From contig CAJUIQ010000014.1 of assembly GCA_910586545.1 (NCBI GenBank), positions 1-43,260 on the forward strand: DNA of 43,260 bases, in the 5' to 3' direction. Below are positions 7,733 to 16,173 of the stretch, in pieces; within the stretch, counting starts at the first letter, position 1, and the number at the start of each line of letters is the position of its first letter. A program made the position numbers and the translations under genes. The notes under the pieces are model-generated. The model was not told the DNA's origin and made no database searches. It saw only the letters and a list, made by a program, of their open reading frames with translations. Source of the stretch: an uncultured Eubacteriales bacterium (GTDB taxonomy: Bacteria > Bacillota > Clostridia > Oscillospirales > CAG-272).

Positions 7733-9266
7733 TGCTTCCGTCCTCCTTTTGCAAATGTGTCATGAGCATACCCACTTCTTCTTTCGTGGCAGTACGCCCG
7801 TCTACAATTCCGCTGACACGGCCGGAGCAAAGCACCAGAATCCGGTCACAAAGCTCCAAAAGCACATCCAAATCCTCGCCTACATAAATGACGGCTACTC
7901 CTGCCTTCTTCTGTTCGTTCAGCAAATGATAAATAGTATAGGATGTATGGATATCCAATCCGCGTACCGCATACGCTGTCATGAGCACCGTAGGCGCCGC
8001 AGCAATCTCCCGGCCAACCAGTACTTTTTGTACATTTCCGCCGGATAGACGGCGTACCGGAATATTGATCCCCGGCGTTGCCACTTCCAAATCTTCTTTG
8101 ATTTTTTCTGCAAGCTCCCGCGGCTGCTTCCGTTCCATAAACGGCGTGCGGCCTTGGCGATAATTTTTAAGCATCATATTATCGGTCATACCCATGGAGC
8201 CTACCAATCCCATACCCAGGCGGTCTTCCGGCACAAAGGAAAGGGTAATTCCCATATCTCGAATCGCTTTGGGATCCTTCCCCACCAATTCCACAGGAGC
8301 GTCCGCCTCAGGAGCAGAATACAAAATACGAGTCTCACCGCCGACTTTCTGCAGTCCGGCTATAGATTCCAAAAGCTCCTTTTGACCGCATCCCGATATC
8401 CCGGCAATTCCCAGTATTTCCCCGCTGTTCGCCGTAAAGTAAACATGATCCAGCAACGTTACTCCATCCTGCCGTACTACAGTAAGATTTTTCACTTCAA
8501 TACGCCGTTGAACGTGTTCCGACGCCGGCCGTTCAATATCCAGTGCAACCCTTTTACCCACCATCATTTCTGTAAGAGACTGTACGGTGGCATCTTTTGT
8601 TTCCACTGTATCCACATACTCGCCCCGCCGCAGGATGGCAACCCTGTCCGACACAGACAACACTTCATGAAGCTTGTGGGTGATGATCACAATCGCCTTA
8701 CCCGCTTTTTTCATATTCCGGATTACATGAAAAAGCCGCTCCGTTTCCTGGGGCGTCAAAACTGCAGTAGGTTCGTCTAAAATGAGAATATCAGCGCCTC
8801 TGTACAGCACTTTGATAATCTCCAGTGTCTGTTTCTGAGACACAGACATATTATATACTTTTTGTTTAGGGTCGATCTCAAACCCATACTTTTCACAGAT
8901 TTCACAGACTTTTTTTGTTGCTAATTTCAAGTTTGCATCTTTTCCGCGCAGTCCCAGGACTACGTTTTCCACAGCGGTAAAAACATCGACTAATTTAAAA
9001 TGTTGATGTATCATACCGATTCCATAGGCAAACGCATCCCCAGGAGAACGGATCACAGCAAGCTCTCCATTTACAAAAATCTTTCCGGCATCCGGATAGT
9101 AAATACCGGAAAGCATATTCATGAGTGTGGTTTTTCCGCTTCCGTTTTCCCCAAGCAGAGAAAGGATTTCGCCTTTGCGGATGTCAATGGATACATTATG
9201 GTTTGCCAAAACCCGGCCAAAGGTTTTCGTAATATTCTGCATTTGAACGGCAGTATGCTGTTCCAA
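7722..9266 (-). CDS. ABC transporter ATP-binding protein, two nucleotide-binding domains (NupO/YufO-like)
   Basis: The 514-aa tandem ATPase powers uptake. The first domain has Walker A GENGSGKT, signature-like SVSQKQTLEI and Walker B ILILDEPTAVL. The second has GISGCGQKE in place of Walker A, signature LSGGNVQK, and a degenerate Walker B region (VLMTAYAVRGLD), the usual asymmetry of ribose/nucleoside ATPases. TTG at 9266 is chosen because AAAGGAG lies 8 nt upstream. The longer frame from 9332 would place its ATG inside a stem-loop and add 22 unrelated residues. The gene overlaps the next permease by 11 nt. Confidence 0.93.
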   Translation of the reverse strand: MEQHTAVQMQNITKTFGRVLANHNVSIDIRKGEILSLLGENGSGKTTLMNMLSGIYYPDAGKIFVNGELAVIRSPGDAFAYGIGMIHQHFKLVDVFTAVENVVLGLRGKDANLKLATKKVCEICEKYGFEIDPKQKVYNMSVSQKQTLEIIKVLYRGADILILDEPTAVLTPQETERLFHVIRNMKKAGKAIVIITHKLHEVLSVSDRVAILRRGEYVDTVETKDATVQSLTEMMVGKRVALDIERPASEHVQRRIEVKNLTVVRQDGVTLLDHVYFTANSGEILGIAGISGCGQKELLESIAGLQKVGGETRILYSAPEADAPVELVGKDPKAIRDMGITLSFVPEDRLGMGLVGSMGMTDNMMLKNYRQGRTPFMERKQPRELAEKIKEDLEVATPGINIPVRRLSGGNVQKVLVGREIAAAPTVLMTAYAVRGLDIHTSYTIYHLLNEQKKAGVAVIYVGEDLDVLLELCDRILVLCSGRVSGIVDGRTATKEEVGMLMTHLQKEDGSNGV

Positions 9267-9300
9267 GCCAGTCACTCCTTTTTTATCCCGTATAAAAGTC

Positions 9301-9332
9301 ATGCAAAGGGAAGCTGAGGCTTCCCTTTGCAT
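9301..9332 (-). promoter_or_regulatory. 14-bp intergenic stem-loop between lipoprotein and ATPase genes
   Basis: ATGCAAAGGGAAGC and its complement flank a TGAG loop (plus strand), with no U-tract on the minus strand. Stem-loops after solute-binding-protein genes commonly stabilise the upstream mRNA, so that binding protein outnumbers transporter. That role is inferred here. Confidence 0.6.
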
Positions 9333-9344
9333 GTAAGACTGCCA

Positions 9345-10592
9345 TCAATCGGCGTTCAGTTTTTTGATTCCATCAATATTTAAAGAGAACGAAGGTGCGC
9401 TGCGCAGCTCAGATTCATGGAAATATCCGTCCCAAACAGCTTCCTTGTCTTCCGGGTCGGTGTTTTCAAAGTTGTTATTCAAATCTATCACACAGCCGTC
9501 AATCTGTTTACCGTCTACCGTAAACTTCGTAATATCAAATACATGCAACTCACCGGCTTTAATAGCGTCAATCACTTCTTCCACTTTTTCCGCAGTACCG
9601 TCGGCACAGGCAGCGCTCAGCTCGGTAATAGCCACTGCATCCTTCTCGTAACCTTCCGCCCAATTCTTAGGAAGCGTTTCGCCTTTCTGCATCGTAGAGA
9701 TTGCATATTCATAGTATACAGCCCAGTTGTTGGTTGCAGAAGTTAGCGCAACATCTGGAGCAACGCTCTGCATGTCGATATTGTAGCCTACGGAATACGC
9801 AACCGTTCCCCGCTCATGAGCAGCCTGGACAGCAGAAGGCGCGCCTGTAGAGTCTGCGTGCTGCCCGATAATTACACATCCGTTTGCCATAAGCTTGTTA
9901 GCAGCGTTCCCTTCTGCAGTGATGTTAAACCACTCATTGGTGAACTGCACCTGCATAGACACATTTTTTACAACAGACTGGATACCCAGGAAAAATGCGG
10001 TATATCCAGAGATAACCTCCGCATAGGGATAGGCGCCTACATAACCAATGAGAATATTGCCGTCTGCATCGTAGTTATCTTTTGTCAGTTTTTCTTCTTC
10101 AACAAGCTCCGCAAGCTTCATACCGGCAACTACACCAGACACGTACCGGCCTTCATAAATTTTTGTAAACGCATTGCAGAGATTGTCCAGCCCGCTAGTC
10201 ACTGCAGTATCCCCTGTCATAGCAACAAAGGTTACATCCGGAACCTCACTGGCAGCTTGCTGCATATAGGTCTGGTGGCCAAAGCTGTTGGAGAAAATCA
10301 GCTGGCAACCGGCATCTACCAATTCCATCGCCGCGTCAAGACAACTCTCATCCTCCGGAACATTATAGCGCCAAACGATTTGATCCTCTTTCAGATTCAG
10401 ATTTTTCGCAGCCTTTTTGATTCCGTCAATGTGCGCTGCAGTATAACCCTCATTTTCATCCCCTAAAAGGATCGCGCCGACTTTGATTTCTTCATTTGCT
10501 TTTTCGTCATCCTTTTCAGAACAGGCAGACAACGCAAGCATAGAAAACACCATAGCCACTACTAAAAGTACAGATAAAATTTTTCTGCTCAT
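9345..10592 (-). CDS. BMP family solute-binding lipoprotein
   Basis: A signal peptide (basic SRK, hydrophobic stretch) ends in lipobox LSAC, with the lipidated Cys at about residue 24. The rest matches the BMP (basic membrane protein/PnrA) family, purine nucleoside-binding periplasmic-type proteins: IKVGAILLGDENEGYTAAH at the start, the SFGHQTYMQQAA segment, and IGYVGAYPYAEVISGY in the middle. Of two adjacent ATGs I prefer 10592, which is 7 nt after GGAGGT; the one at 10598 abuts it. It is the second gene of the operon, after xpt. It would capture the substrate outside the membrane and deliver it to the ABC transporter. Confidence 0.9.
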   Translation of the reverse strand: MSRKILSVLLVVAMVFSMLALSACSEKDDEKANEEIKVGAILLGDENEGYTAAHIDGIKKAAKNLNLKEDQIVWRYNVPEDESCLDAAMELVDAGCQLIFSNSFGHQTYMQQAASEVPDVTFVAMTGDTAVTSGLDNLCNAFTKIYEGRYVSGVVAGMKLAELVEEEKLTKDNYDADGNILIGYVGAYPYAEVISGYTAFFLGIQSVVKNVSMQVQFTNEWFNITAEGNAANKLMANGCVIIGQHADSTGAPSAVQAAHERGTVAYSVGYNIDMQSVAPDVALTSATNNWAVYYEYAISTMQKGETLPKNWAEGYEKDAVAITELSAACADGTAEKVEEVIDAIKAGELHVFDITKFTVDGKQIDGCVIDLNNNFENTDPEDKEAVWDGYFHESELRSAPSFSLNIDGIKKLNAD

Positions 10593-10649
10593 TTGCATAC
10601 CTCCAAATTGAAATTTTATTAACAGGAGCGCTGCTCCGATTAAGCAAAA

Positions 10650-11225
10650 CTATTCACAAAATATGATGCCGTTAGAAATATCCATTTCTTGAATCCGTGC
10701 CAGTGACTCTACTCGAATTCCCTGAGCGCGAACCCGCTCGCCCCCGCTTTGATATGCTTTTTCAATTACGATGCCCGCGCCGACAACTTCTGCACCCGCG
10801 TCGCGAACCAAAGAAATCAGCGCGGTAAGCGCGCTTCCCTTCGCAAGAAAATCATCAATAATAAGTACGCGGTCACCCTGTTTCAAAAATTCTTTGGATA
10901 CAACAATGTCGTATGTTTTCTGATGGGTATAGGATTCCACCTTAGAAGTGTATACATCCGCATATATGTTGTTGGTTTTCGTCTTCTTTGCAAAGACCAC
11001 CGGCACATCAAAATACTGCGCTGTAAGACAGGCAATACCAATACCGGAAGCCTCAATCGTCAGAATTCTGGTGATTGGTTCATCTGCATACAAACGTTTA
11101 ATTTCTTTTCCCAGCTCACAAAGAAACGCCACATCCATTTGATGATTGAGAAAGCTGTCCACCTTTAGAACATCTCCCGCGCCGATTTTTCCGTCCCGTA
11201 AAATCTTTTCTTCCAGAAGCTTCAT
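10650..11225 (-). CDS. xpt: Xanthine phosphoribosyltransferase
   Basis: Xpt transfers phosphoribose from PRPP to xanthine, giving XMP for guanine nucleotide salvage. The 191-aa product fits the family (about 190-195). It starts with MKLLEEKILRDGKI and has the PRPP-binding loop VLIIDDFLAKGSALTAL near residue 130 and ASGIGIA near residue 60. ATG at 11225 matches the family start; a TTG at 11249 would add eight residues without a ribosome binding site. It is first in an operon with a BMP-type importer, which ties uptake to salvage. I looked for a guanine riboswitch in the leader and found none. Confidence 0.95.
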   Translation of the reverse strand: MKLLEEKILRDGKIGAGDVLKVDSFLNHQMDVAFLCELGKEIKRLYADEPITRILTIEASGIGIACLTAQYFDVPVVFAKKTKTNNIYADVYTSKVESYTHQKTYDIVVSKEFLKQGDRVLIIDDFLAKGSALTALISLVRDAGAEVVGAGIVIEKAYQSGGERVRAQGIRVESLARIQEMDISNGIIFCE

Positions 11226-11272
11226 GGTAGTTTCCAGCCCCTCTTCCAACTAAATTTAACAATGTGAAAAGT

Positions 11273-11288
11273 GCCCCGACGGGGCTGC
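11273..11288 (-). promoter_or_regulatory. GC-rich hairpin in the xpt leader
   Basis: On the minus strand GCCCCG-T-CGGGGC style complementary runs are followed by ACTTTTCAC, between the promoter and the xpt start. It could be an attenuator or a simple leader hairpin; the T-run is short. Confidence 0.35.
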
Positions 11289-11327
11289 TGCAATCCAATC
11301 TTCTTTTTATCATCAAACAGCAACAAT

Positions 11328-11356
11328 AATATATCATACTTGTCCTATAATTGCAA
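11328..11356 (-). promoter_or_regulatory. Promoter of the xpt-BMP transporter operon
   Basis: Minus-strand TTGCAA (11356-11351), 17 bp, TATATT (11333-11328), about 100 bp before the xpt ATG. Confidence 0.65.
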
Positions 11357-11428
11357 CATTTTTATACATAATTTTTTCTCACTTTTGTAACATTATGTTT
11401 TAAAAGCGCGCCGCTGCCCAAGCCAACC

Positions 11429-11456
11429 AAAAAAAGAGAAGAGCGCCTTCTCTTTT
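11429..11456 (-). terminator. Terminator after the TetR gene
   Basis: On the minus strand AGAGAAG-GCGCT-CTTCTCT is followed by a run of T, 17 nt after the stop codon. Confidence 0.8.
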
Positions 11457-11472
11457 CCATACATTTTCAATT

Positions 11473-12045
11473 TTAATATAAGCCCTGCAAAAGCACATCC
11501 AGCATTTCCCCAGATACATTTCTAAGCGCTGCCGCATCTGATGGGCAATACTCGGCGAGCAGCATGGCATAACCGGAAAAAAAGCTCCACAGGCAGTATA
11601 CAGCAGCGTCCATATGATCCGGTGCGGTTTCTCCCCGTTTTACAGCCACATCCAAAACCTGTTGGATCAAATCCATCCAAAATCCGCTGTTCGCCACATC
11701 GTAGTACGCTCCGGAAAGCAGCTGGGCGTTTTGTTGCTCCCCACTGACTCCTATTGTATAAAGACAGTCCATAATTTGGGAGCAATTCTCCCGAAGCGTG
11801 CTGTCCGTTCCGATGCATTTCCGTATCACTTCATATATATCTGCATCACGATTTTGTCGGAGGATATCCATGATTTCTTGTTTATTTTGAAAATGGTAAT
11901 AAATTACACCGGTAGAATATCCGATAGCGCTACTGATTCTCCGGGCTGTAATTTTATCCACCCCCTGCTCTATCCCAATCTTTTTGGCAGCGTCAAGAAT
12001 TATTTCCCGAATTTGCGTATCATCTTCCTTGCATTTTTTAGGCAT
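11473..12045 (-). CDS. TetR/AcrR family transcriptional regulator
   Basis: Residues 10-60 of the 190-aa protein form a TetR helix-turn-helix domain (REIILDAAKKIGIEQGVDKITARRISSAIG, split here as seen, then YSTGVIYYHFQNKQEI). The remainder is the helical ligand-binding/dimer domain, which gives no ligand clue. ATG at 12045 is preferred: AGGAGGAAG precedes it at good spacing, whereas the longer frame to 12150 runs through the promoter. The promoter is fully consensus (12089-12117), and an imperfect inverted repeat of ATTAT/TCGA halves sits just upstream of its -35 box, a plausible autoregulatory operator. No clear target gene is adjacent; ddl ends upstream on the same strand behind a terminator. 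Confidence 0.88.
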   Translation of the reverse strand: MPKKCKEDDTQIREIILDAAKKIGIEQGVDKITARRISSAIGYSTGVIYYHFQNKQEIMDILRQNRDADIYEVIRKCIGTDSTLRENCSQIMDCLYTIGVSGEQQNAQLLSGAYYDVANSGFWMDLIQQVLDVAVKRGETAPDHMDAAVYCLWSFFSGYAMLLAEYCPSDAAALRNVSGEMLDVLLQGLY

Positions 12046-12088
12046 ACAAACTTCCTCCTGGATATCAATTCCCTTTTTTACTATCTTC

Positions 12089-12117
12089 ATTATAAAAAAG
12101 AGCAGGCGCATTGTCAA
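12089..12117 (-). promoter_or_regulatory. Consensus promoter of the TetR gene
   Basis: Minus-strand TTGACA (12117-12112), exactly 17 bp, TATAAT (12094-12089). The perfect match implies strong basal transcription unless repressed. Confidence 0.8.
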
Positions 12118-12145
12118 CATTATTCGACATATTTCGATAATATAA

Positions 12146-12166
12146 AGCACCTCATGAAGAGATGCT
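12146..12166 (-). terminator. Hairpin after ddl
   Basis: Minus-strand AGCATCTC-TTCAT-GAGGTGCT (8 bp, one G-U) followed by TTATATT, between ddl and the TetR promoter. Confidence 0.5.
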
Positions 12167-12177
12167 TATATTATCCA

Positions 12178-13373
12178 TTATACTTTTTTCCCAGCCTTCG
12201 CGCCTTTCGCGCCGCCCTGAGCACTCATTGCCAGAAGATTTGTATCAAAAGAGAATAAAATATCTGCTTCCTGGCGGCTTCGCTTCAATGCCAAAGAAAT
12301 CAGCATATCCAAAAGCGCACTATAGGGTACGTCTACCGATTCCCACAAATAAAATGCAAGAGACCCTGGAATCGTATTGAACTCATTGATATACAACCTA
12401 TTGGTATCACAGTCCAACATAAAATCGATTCTGGAAACACCCGCCAAACCTAAGCAACGGAATGCCTCCACAGCCATAGTACGGATATTTTCACGCATTT
12501 CTTTCGAAATATCTGCCGGTATCTTTCGTTTCAGGCCCGCCATACCTTTGGAACCGCCCTGCTTTGCACCTTTGCCGCCGCCATCCATGTATTTATCCTG
12601 ATAGCTGAGAATTTCATCCTCCATAAACGGCTCTTCGCATTCGGAAGCGGCAGCTTCCCTGGCGTCCCCACTACAGAGCAATTGATTTCCCGCAGGTTTA
12701 CAATGGCCGGCTCCGCTAAAATCACATCCGCATAGGTAAATGCCGTTTCCAGCGCCGCCTCTAAGCTTTCGCGATCCGCAGCCTTGGATATTCCCACACT
12801 GGATCCTAAATTGACCGGTTTGACGATCACCGGATAGACCATTTTTTCTTCTATACGGCGGATCATATCCTCCGCCTTTTCTCCCCGGATAAGGCGCACG
12901 CAGTCCAGTACCGGAAAGCCCCCGTCCCGCAGCATAGTTTTCATTACATATTTGTCCATTCCTACCGCGGAAGCCAACACGTCCGGCCCCACAAATGGAA
13001 TGCCCACTGTTTTCAAATATCCCTGCAAGGCGCCGTCTTCTACATTCGTGCCATGGGTAATCGGGAAAGCCACGTCAATGCGTACAGACTGCCCGCGGCG
13101 GCCCGCAGCCGCAACTGGCTGTAAATATATATTTCCGCCATCCGGCACAAACGTCACCTGCTGACATGCCCGCAGCATTCCCGGTATATCCAGATAGGAG
13201 GACATACTGCAAAGACTGCTCCCTGTATACATCTCTCCTGTTTTTGCAATATAAACCGGATGTACGCTGTATTTTTCCCGGTTCAGATTTTCCATAGCCT
13301 GCAGAGCGGATATAACGGAAACTTCATGCTCCACACTGCGTCCGCCGAATAATACTGCCAGTTCTATTTTCAT
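12178..13373 (-). pseudogene. ddl: D-alanine--D-alanine ligase, interrupted by a 1-base frameshift
   Basis: Ddl joins two D-alanines for peptidoglycan stems. The frame from ATG 13373 (GGGGAGG upstream) gives the N-terminal and central ATP-grasp parts up to NLREINCSVVG. There it leaves the family sequence, and the family continues in another frame (DAREAAASECEEPF, ILSYQDKYM, SRIDFMLD, INEFNTIPGSLAFYLWE) to the stop at 12178. One base appears missing in the C4 run at 12666-12669; restoring it gives about 398 aa. Both halves are otherwise well conserved, so this is either very recent damage or a sequencing error. It lies 14 nt after murF in an operon with it. Confidence 0.85.
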
Positions 13374-13387
13374 ATAGTATCCTCCCC

Positions 13388-14968
13388 TCAGTAATTATCC
13401 GGCAAATCGTTTTCCAAAAGGATCACTTTTTTGCGCGTTGTTTCTATAGAATAGGCCTTTTGCATCGCATCCGCCAAATCCGTCGCTGTGTAGGACTGCT
13501 CCGCAGGATATCCAGCTTTTGCAAGTCCCGCCATAATGGGACCTGCACGCCGCTGCCCCACAGCAATGACAAAATCGCATACGCCTGCAGCCTGCTGACC
13601 AAAGGCTTCGTTCAAAGCCTCCTCCTGCTCTCCAAGCTCTATCATACCGGGAGTAATCAAAATTTTATATTCGTCAAACAACGCCATTGTCTCCAGCGCC
13701 GCTTTACAACCGCTGGGATTAGAGTTAAAGGCGTCGTCGATAATGGTTACCTGCCCCTTCTCCAAAAGCTGCAAACGATGCGGCACAGGCTGGATCCGTT
13801 TCATTCCATATTGGATATCCTCCACCGGCACGCCTAGAGAATCTGCCATAGCCACAGCCCCGCACAAATTGACCACGTTGTGCGCGCCGATCAGCGCCGT
13901 CTGAAAGGCGTGACAATCTCCATTGGGATAGGTAACGGTAAATGCCGTTCCCTTTTTAGATACGGAAACAATACGTGCGCGGTAGTCGGTATCTTCTCCC
14001 GTACCGTACCGGACACATCCTTCTGGCTTACGCCCGGAAATATATTCGTTGTCCGTATTCAAAAACACCTTACCGCCCACGGCGTCCGCAAGTTCATATT
14101 TGGTATCGATAATATTTTCTATACTTTTAAAGGACTCCAAATGCTGCGGCCCAATAGAAGTAATGATCCCAAGGCCGGGAGAAACAATGTCGCACAATTC
14201 CTGAATTTCTCCTACCTTTTTGGCGCCCATTTCACAAACAAAAATTTCGTGATATCCCCGCAAGCTGCCTCGGATGGTTTTTACCACGCCCATAGGCGTA
14301 TTATAGCTTTCCGGCGTCATAAGCACATTATATTTCTGACGCAGCAGCGTGGTCAGAAAATACTTCATGCTGGTTTTGCCATAGCTCCCTGTAATACCGA
14401 TAATCTTTAAGTCGGGACAATCCCGCAGCAGTCGCTTTGCGTCTCGCACATAGTGACGGCGCACAGCGGCCTCTGCCGGCGCATTGATGCCGTTTGCCAG
14501 CAATAGGAAAAGGGGAGCCGCCATATATCCCAGAAACAGCACAGCAAAATACCAGCCGCCTGTCTCAAAAATATACAAAACCACCGCCACCGCCAAAATG
14601 AGGACATGAAGCGCCATATATGTAATGAGCAGCCGCTTGACTCTAGCCGTATAAACCAGCGGCTTTTTCGCTTTCTTCTTTGGAATATCAGACAGGGCAA
14701 ACATGATAAACGCCCCGGCAAAAATAAGCTGTATGATATTCCCAATGGTAAATCCTCTACCGGAAATTCTCCCAATATACACCGCCACAGCAGCAAAAGC
14801 TACAGCATATATGTTAGAAGCCACGCTTCCAAAATTTTTGCCAATCCATTTTAAATGCCGCGCCGCATGATAGGAATTCAACTGAAAAATATGGGCGTGG
14901 GTCAGGGCGTTCATAAAGGCAGCCCACAAATACGCAGCCCCGCACAAAATAAAGAGATAAAGTTCCAT
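13388..14968 (-). CDS. murF: UDP-N-acetylmuramoyl-tripeptide--D-alanyl-D-alanine ligase with N-terminal membrane domain
   Basis: MurF adds D-Ala-D-Ala to the UDP-MurNAc tripeptide in the cytoplasm. About 160 N-terminal residues carry several hydrophobic segments, unlike classic MurF. The Mur ligase core then shows ATP loop GITGSYGKTSMK, TPESYNTPMG, HLESFKSIENI, the NGDCHAFQTALIGAHNVVN central part, and DDAFNSNPSGCKAAL. Membrane-anchored MurF-like ligases of this layout occur in Clostridia. ATG at 14968 follows GGGAAGG; a TTG at 15001 right after the hydrolase stop is an alternative. ddl, which makes its substrate, is 14 nt downstream, so product and use are coupled. Confidence 0.9.
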   Translation of the reverse strand: MELYLFILCGAAYLWAAFMNALTHAHIFQLNSYHAARHLKWIGKNFGSVASNIYAVAFAAVAVYIGRISGRGFTIGNIIQLIFAGAFIMFALSDIPKKKAKKPLVYTARVKRLLITYMALHVLILAVAVVLYIFETGGWYFAVLFLGYMAAPLFLLLANGINAPAEAAVRRHYVRDAKRLLRDCPDLKIIGITGSYGKTSMKYFLTTLLRQKYNVLMTPESYNTPMGVVKTIRGSLRGYHEIFVCEMGAKKVGEIQELCDIVSPGLGIITSIGPQHLESFKSIENIIDTKYELADAVGGKVFLNTDNEYISGRKPEGCVRYGTGEDTDYRARIVSVSKKGTAFTVTYPNGDCHAFQTALIGAHNVVNLCGAVAMADSLGVPVEDIQYGMKRIQPVPHRLQLLEKGQVTIIDDAFNSNPSGCKAALETMALFDEYKILITPGMIELGEQEEALNEAFGQQAAGVCDFVIAVGQRRAGPIMAGLAKAGYPAEQSYTATDLADAMQKAYSIETTRKKVILLENDLPDNY

Positions 14969-15001
14969 TATAAAACCATGCCTTCCCTTGGTCAGTTGCA
15001 A

Positions 15002-15772
15002 TCAATTGATTTTTAAATAAGACTTCAATATAGACCCAAAAATATGCGGCTGATCCAGCCAGGCGTAGTGCCCTGCACCGGCAATTTTGGCAAGCCCCGC
15101 ATCTGGAATTTCACGCTCCATTTGCATACCGTCTGTCAGTGGAGTAGCCGTATCATTCTCTCCCCAGACAAGCAGAACCTCTTCCCGAATTTTAGGAAGC
15201 AGCGGCGCTAAATCCTCATTGACCACTCGCACAAAAACCGACCGCATCACGGGAGATGCGGCGGCATAATCCGACGATCCCATTTTTTTCTGCAGACCAG
15301 GCAGGGCATTCGGAAATACTTTTCTTACAGGAGCACAGCCAAGAAAGGCTTTCCCCATCTTATACAGATGGGTGCGCATATAATAACCGGCGCTGCGTTT
15401 GGGCAGGATTCCTGCGCTGCCGGTTAAAATCATTTTGTCAATGGTAAAAGGAAGCGAGGTACGGGACGCCATTTTAATCAAAATCCGGCCTCCAAAGGAG
15501 TGCCCCAAAAGAATCACATGTTCTGCCCGAAAACTCTCAATAAAGCGGATAACGAAATCCACATAGCTGCCAAGATCCCAATGCTCCGGCGGCTCCTCTG
15601 TTTTTCCAAAACCAGGCAAATCCGGGGCAATCACACGATATTTTGTAGATAAAAGCGTCGTAATCGGCGCAAACAGTTCTTTGTTAGAACCCCACCCGTG
15701 AAGCAAAAATACAAAGGCGCCTTCCCCGCAATCAATATAGTCTGTCTGGATTTCCTCTACGATTTTGTGCAT
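15002..15772 (-). CDS. Alpha/beta hydrolase
   Basis: The 256-aa protein has the alpha/beta hydrolase fold: oxyanion region LLHGWGSNKE near residue 25, nucleophile elbow GHSFGG with the Ser near residue 92, an Asp in WGENDTATP near residue 205, and the catalytic His in GAGHYAWLDQP near residue 233. There is no signal peptide, so it is cytoplasmic. The start has a near-perfect AGGAGGTGA site. It is first in an operon with murF and ddl, which suggests a cell-wall or envelope role, but the substrate is unknown. Homologues range from esterases to C-C bond hydrolases. Confidence 0.88.
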   Translation of the reverse strand: MHKIVEEIQTDYIDCGEGAFVFLLHGWGSNKELFAPITTLLSTKYRVIAPDLPGFGKTEEPPEHWDLGSYVDFVIRFIESFRAEHVILLGHSFGGRILIKMASRTSLPFTIDKMILTGSAGILPKRSAGYYMRTHLYKMGKAFLGCAPVRKVFPNALPGLQKKMGSSDYAAASPVMRSVFVRVVNEDLAPLLPKIREEVLLVWGENDTATPLTDGMQMEREIPDAGLAKIAGAGHYAWLDQPHIFGSILKSYLKIN

Positions 15773-15831
15773 TCCGTCACCTCCTCTTTCCAGTATATGC
15801 GTATTTTCTTATTTTTCCAAAGATATTTTTA

Positions 15832-15860
15832 TAATATCACATCCATGATGTACTGTCAAG
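15832..15860 (-). promoter_or_regulatory. Promoter of the hydrolase-murF-ddl operon
   Basis: Minus-strand TTGACA (15860-15855), 17 bp, TATTAT (15837-15832). Confidence 0.75.
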
Positions 15861-15903
15861 AAAAGGATGTCGCAAAAGACTGGGGCAAAAAAAGAAGCTG
15901 TAG

Positions 15904-15929
15904 AAAAGGCAGGCTATAGCCTGCCTTTT
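15904..15929 (-). terminator. Bidirectional terminator at the left edge of the XRE island
   Basis: AAAAGGCAGGC-TATA-GCCTGCCTTTT, symmetric. It probably ends the minus-strand XRE genes, though about 245 nt after the last stop codon. Confidence 0.7.
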
Positions 15930-16105
15930 CGTATTTATTAAATTAAAACGCAATATTTTAATAATTATCGCAATTTGTTCATATTTATTTTCACAAATTC
16001 AATGTCACTTTATAATATAACAACCCCATATCTTCATGCTATGTTCAATATGTGATATTGCTGTCAGCATAATGTTAAACCACTAGATCGCACCTGTTTC
16101 ATACC
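15930..16105. other. AT-rich stretch without a gene
   Basis: I see no reading frame, RNA gene or convincing promoter here. Base composition resembles the XRE island to its right. Confidence 0.5.
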
Positions 16106-16173
16106 TTACTGCTCATTATATAGTTTATCACAAAACGCAATAGTAGCTTTCAATAAGACCTTTTTGTCTTCCT
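16106..16173 (-). pseudogene. C-terminal remnant of an XRE regulator gene
   Basis: One minus-strand frame reads KEDKKVLLKATIAFCDKLYN and then EQ-stop. This resembles the C-terminus of the 17360-17671 regulator (LPKSTSKAIIEFCEKLYNS), which also ends in a helix of the form AxIxFCxKLYN. It has no start or upstream domain and lies directly behind the 16174-16527 gene in another frame. It looks like debris of a third regulator lineage or of a gene fusion that has decayed. Confidence 0.45.

Noticed and set aside
11250..11350. Guanine riboswitch before xpt
   Set aside because: Expected because xpt often carries one, but the conserved loops and core (TATAATCCT and CTACC-type motifs) are absent.
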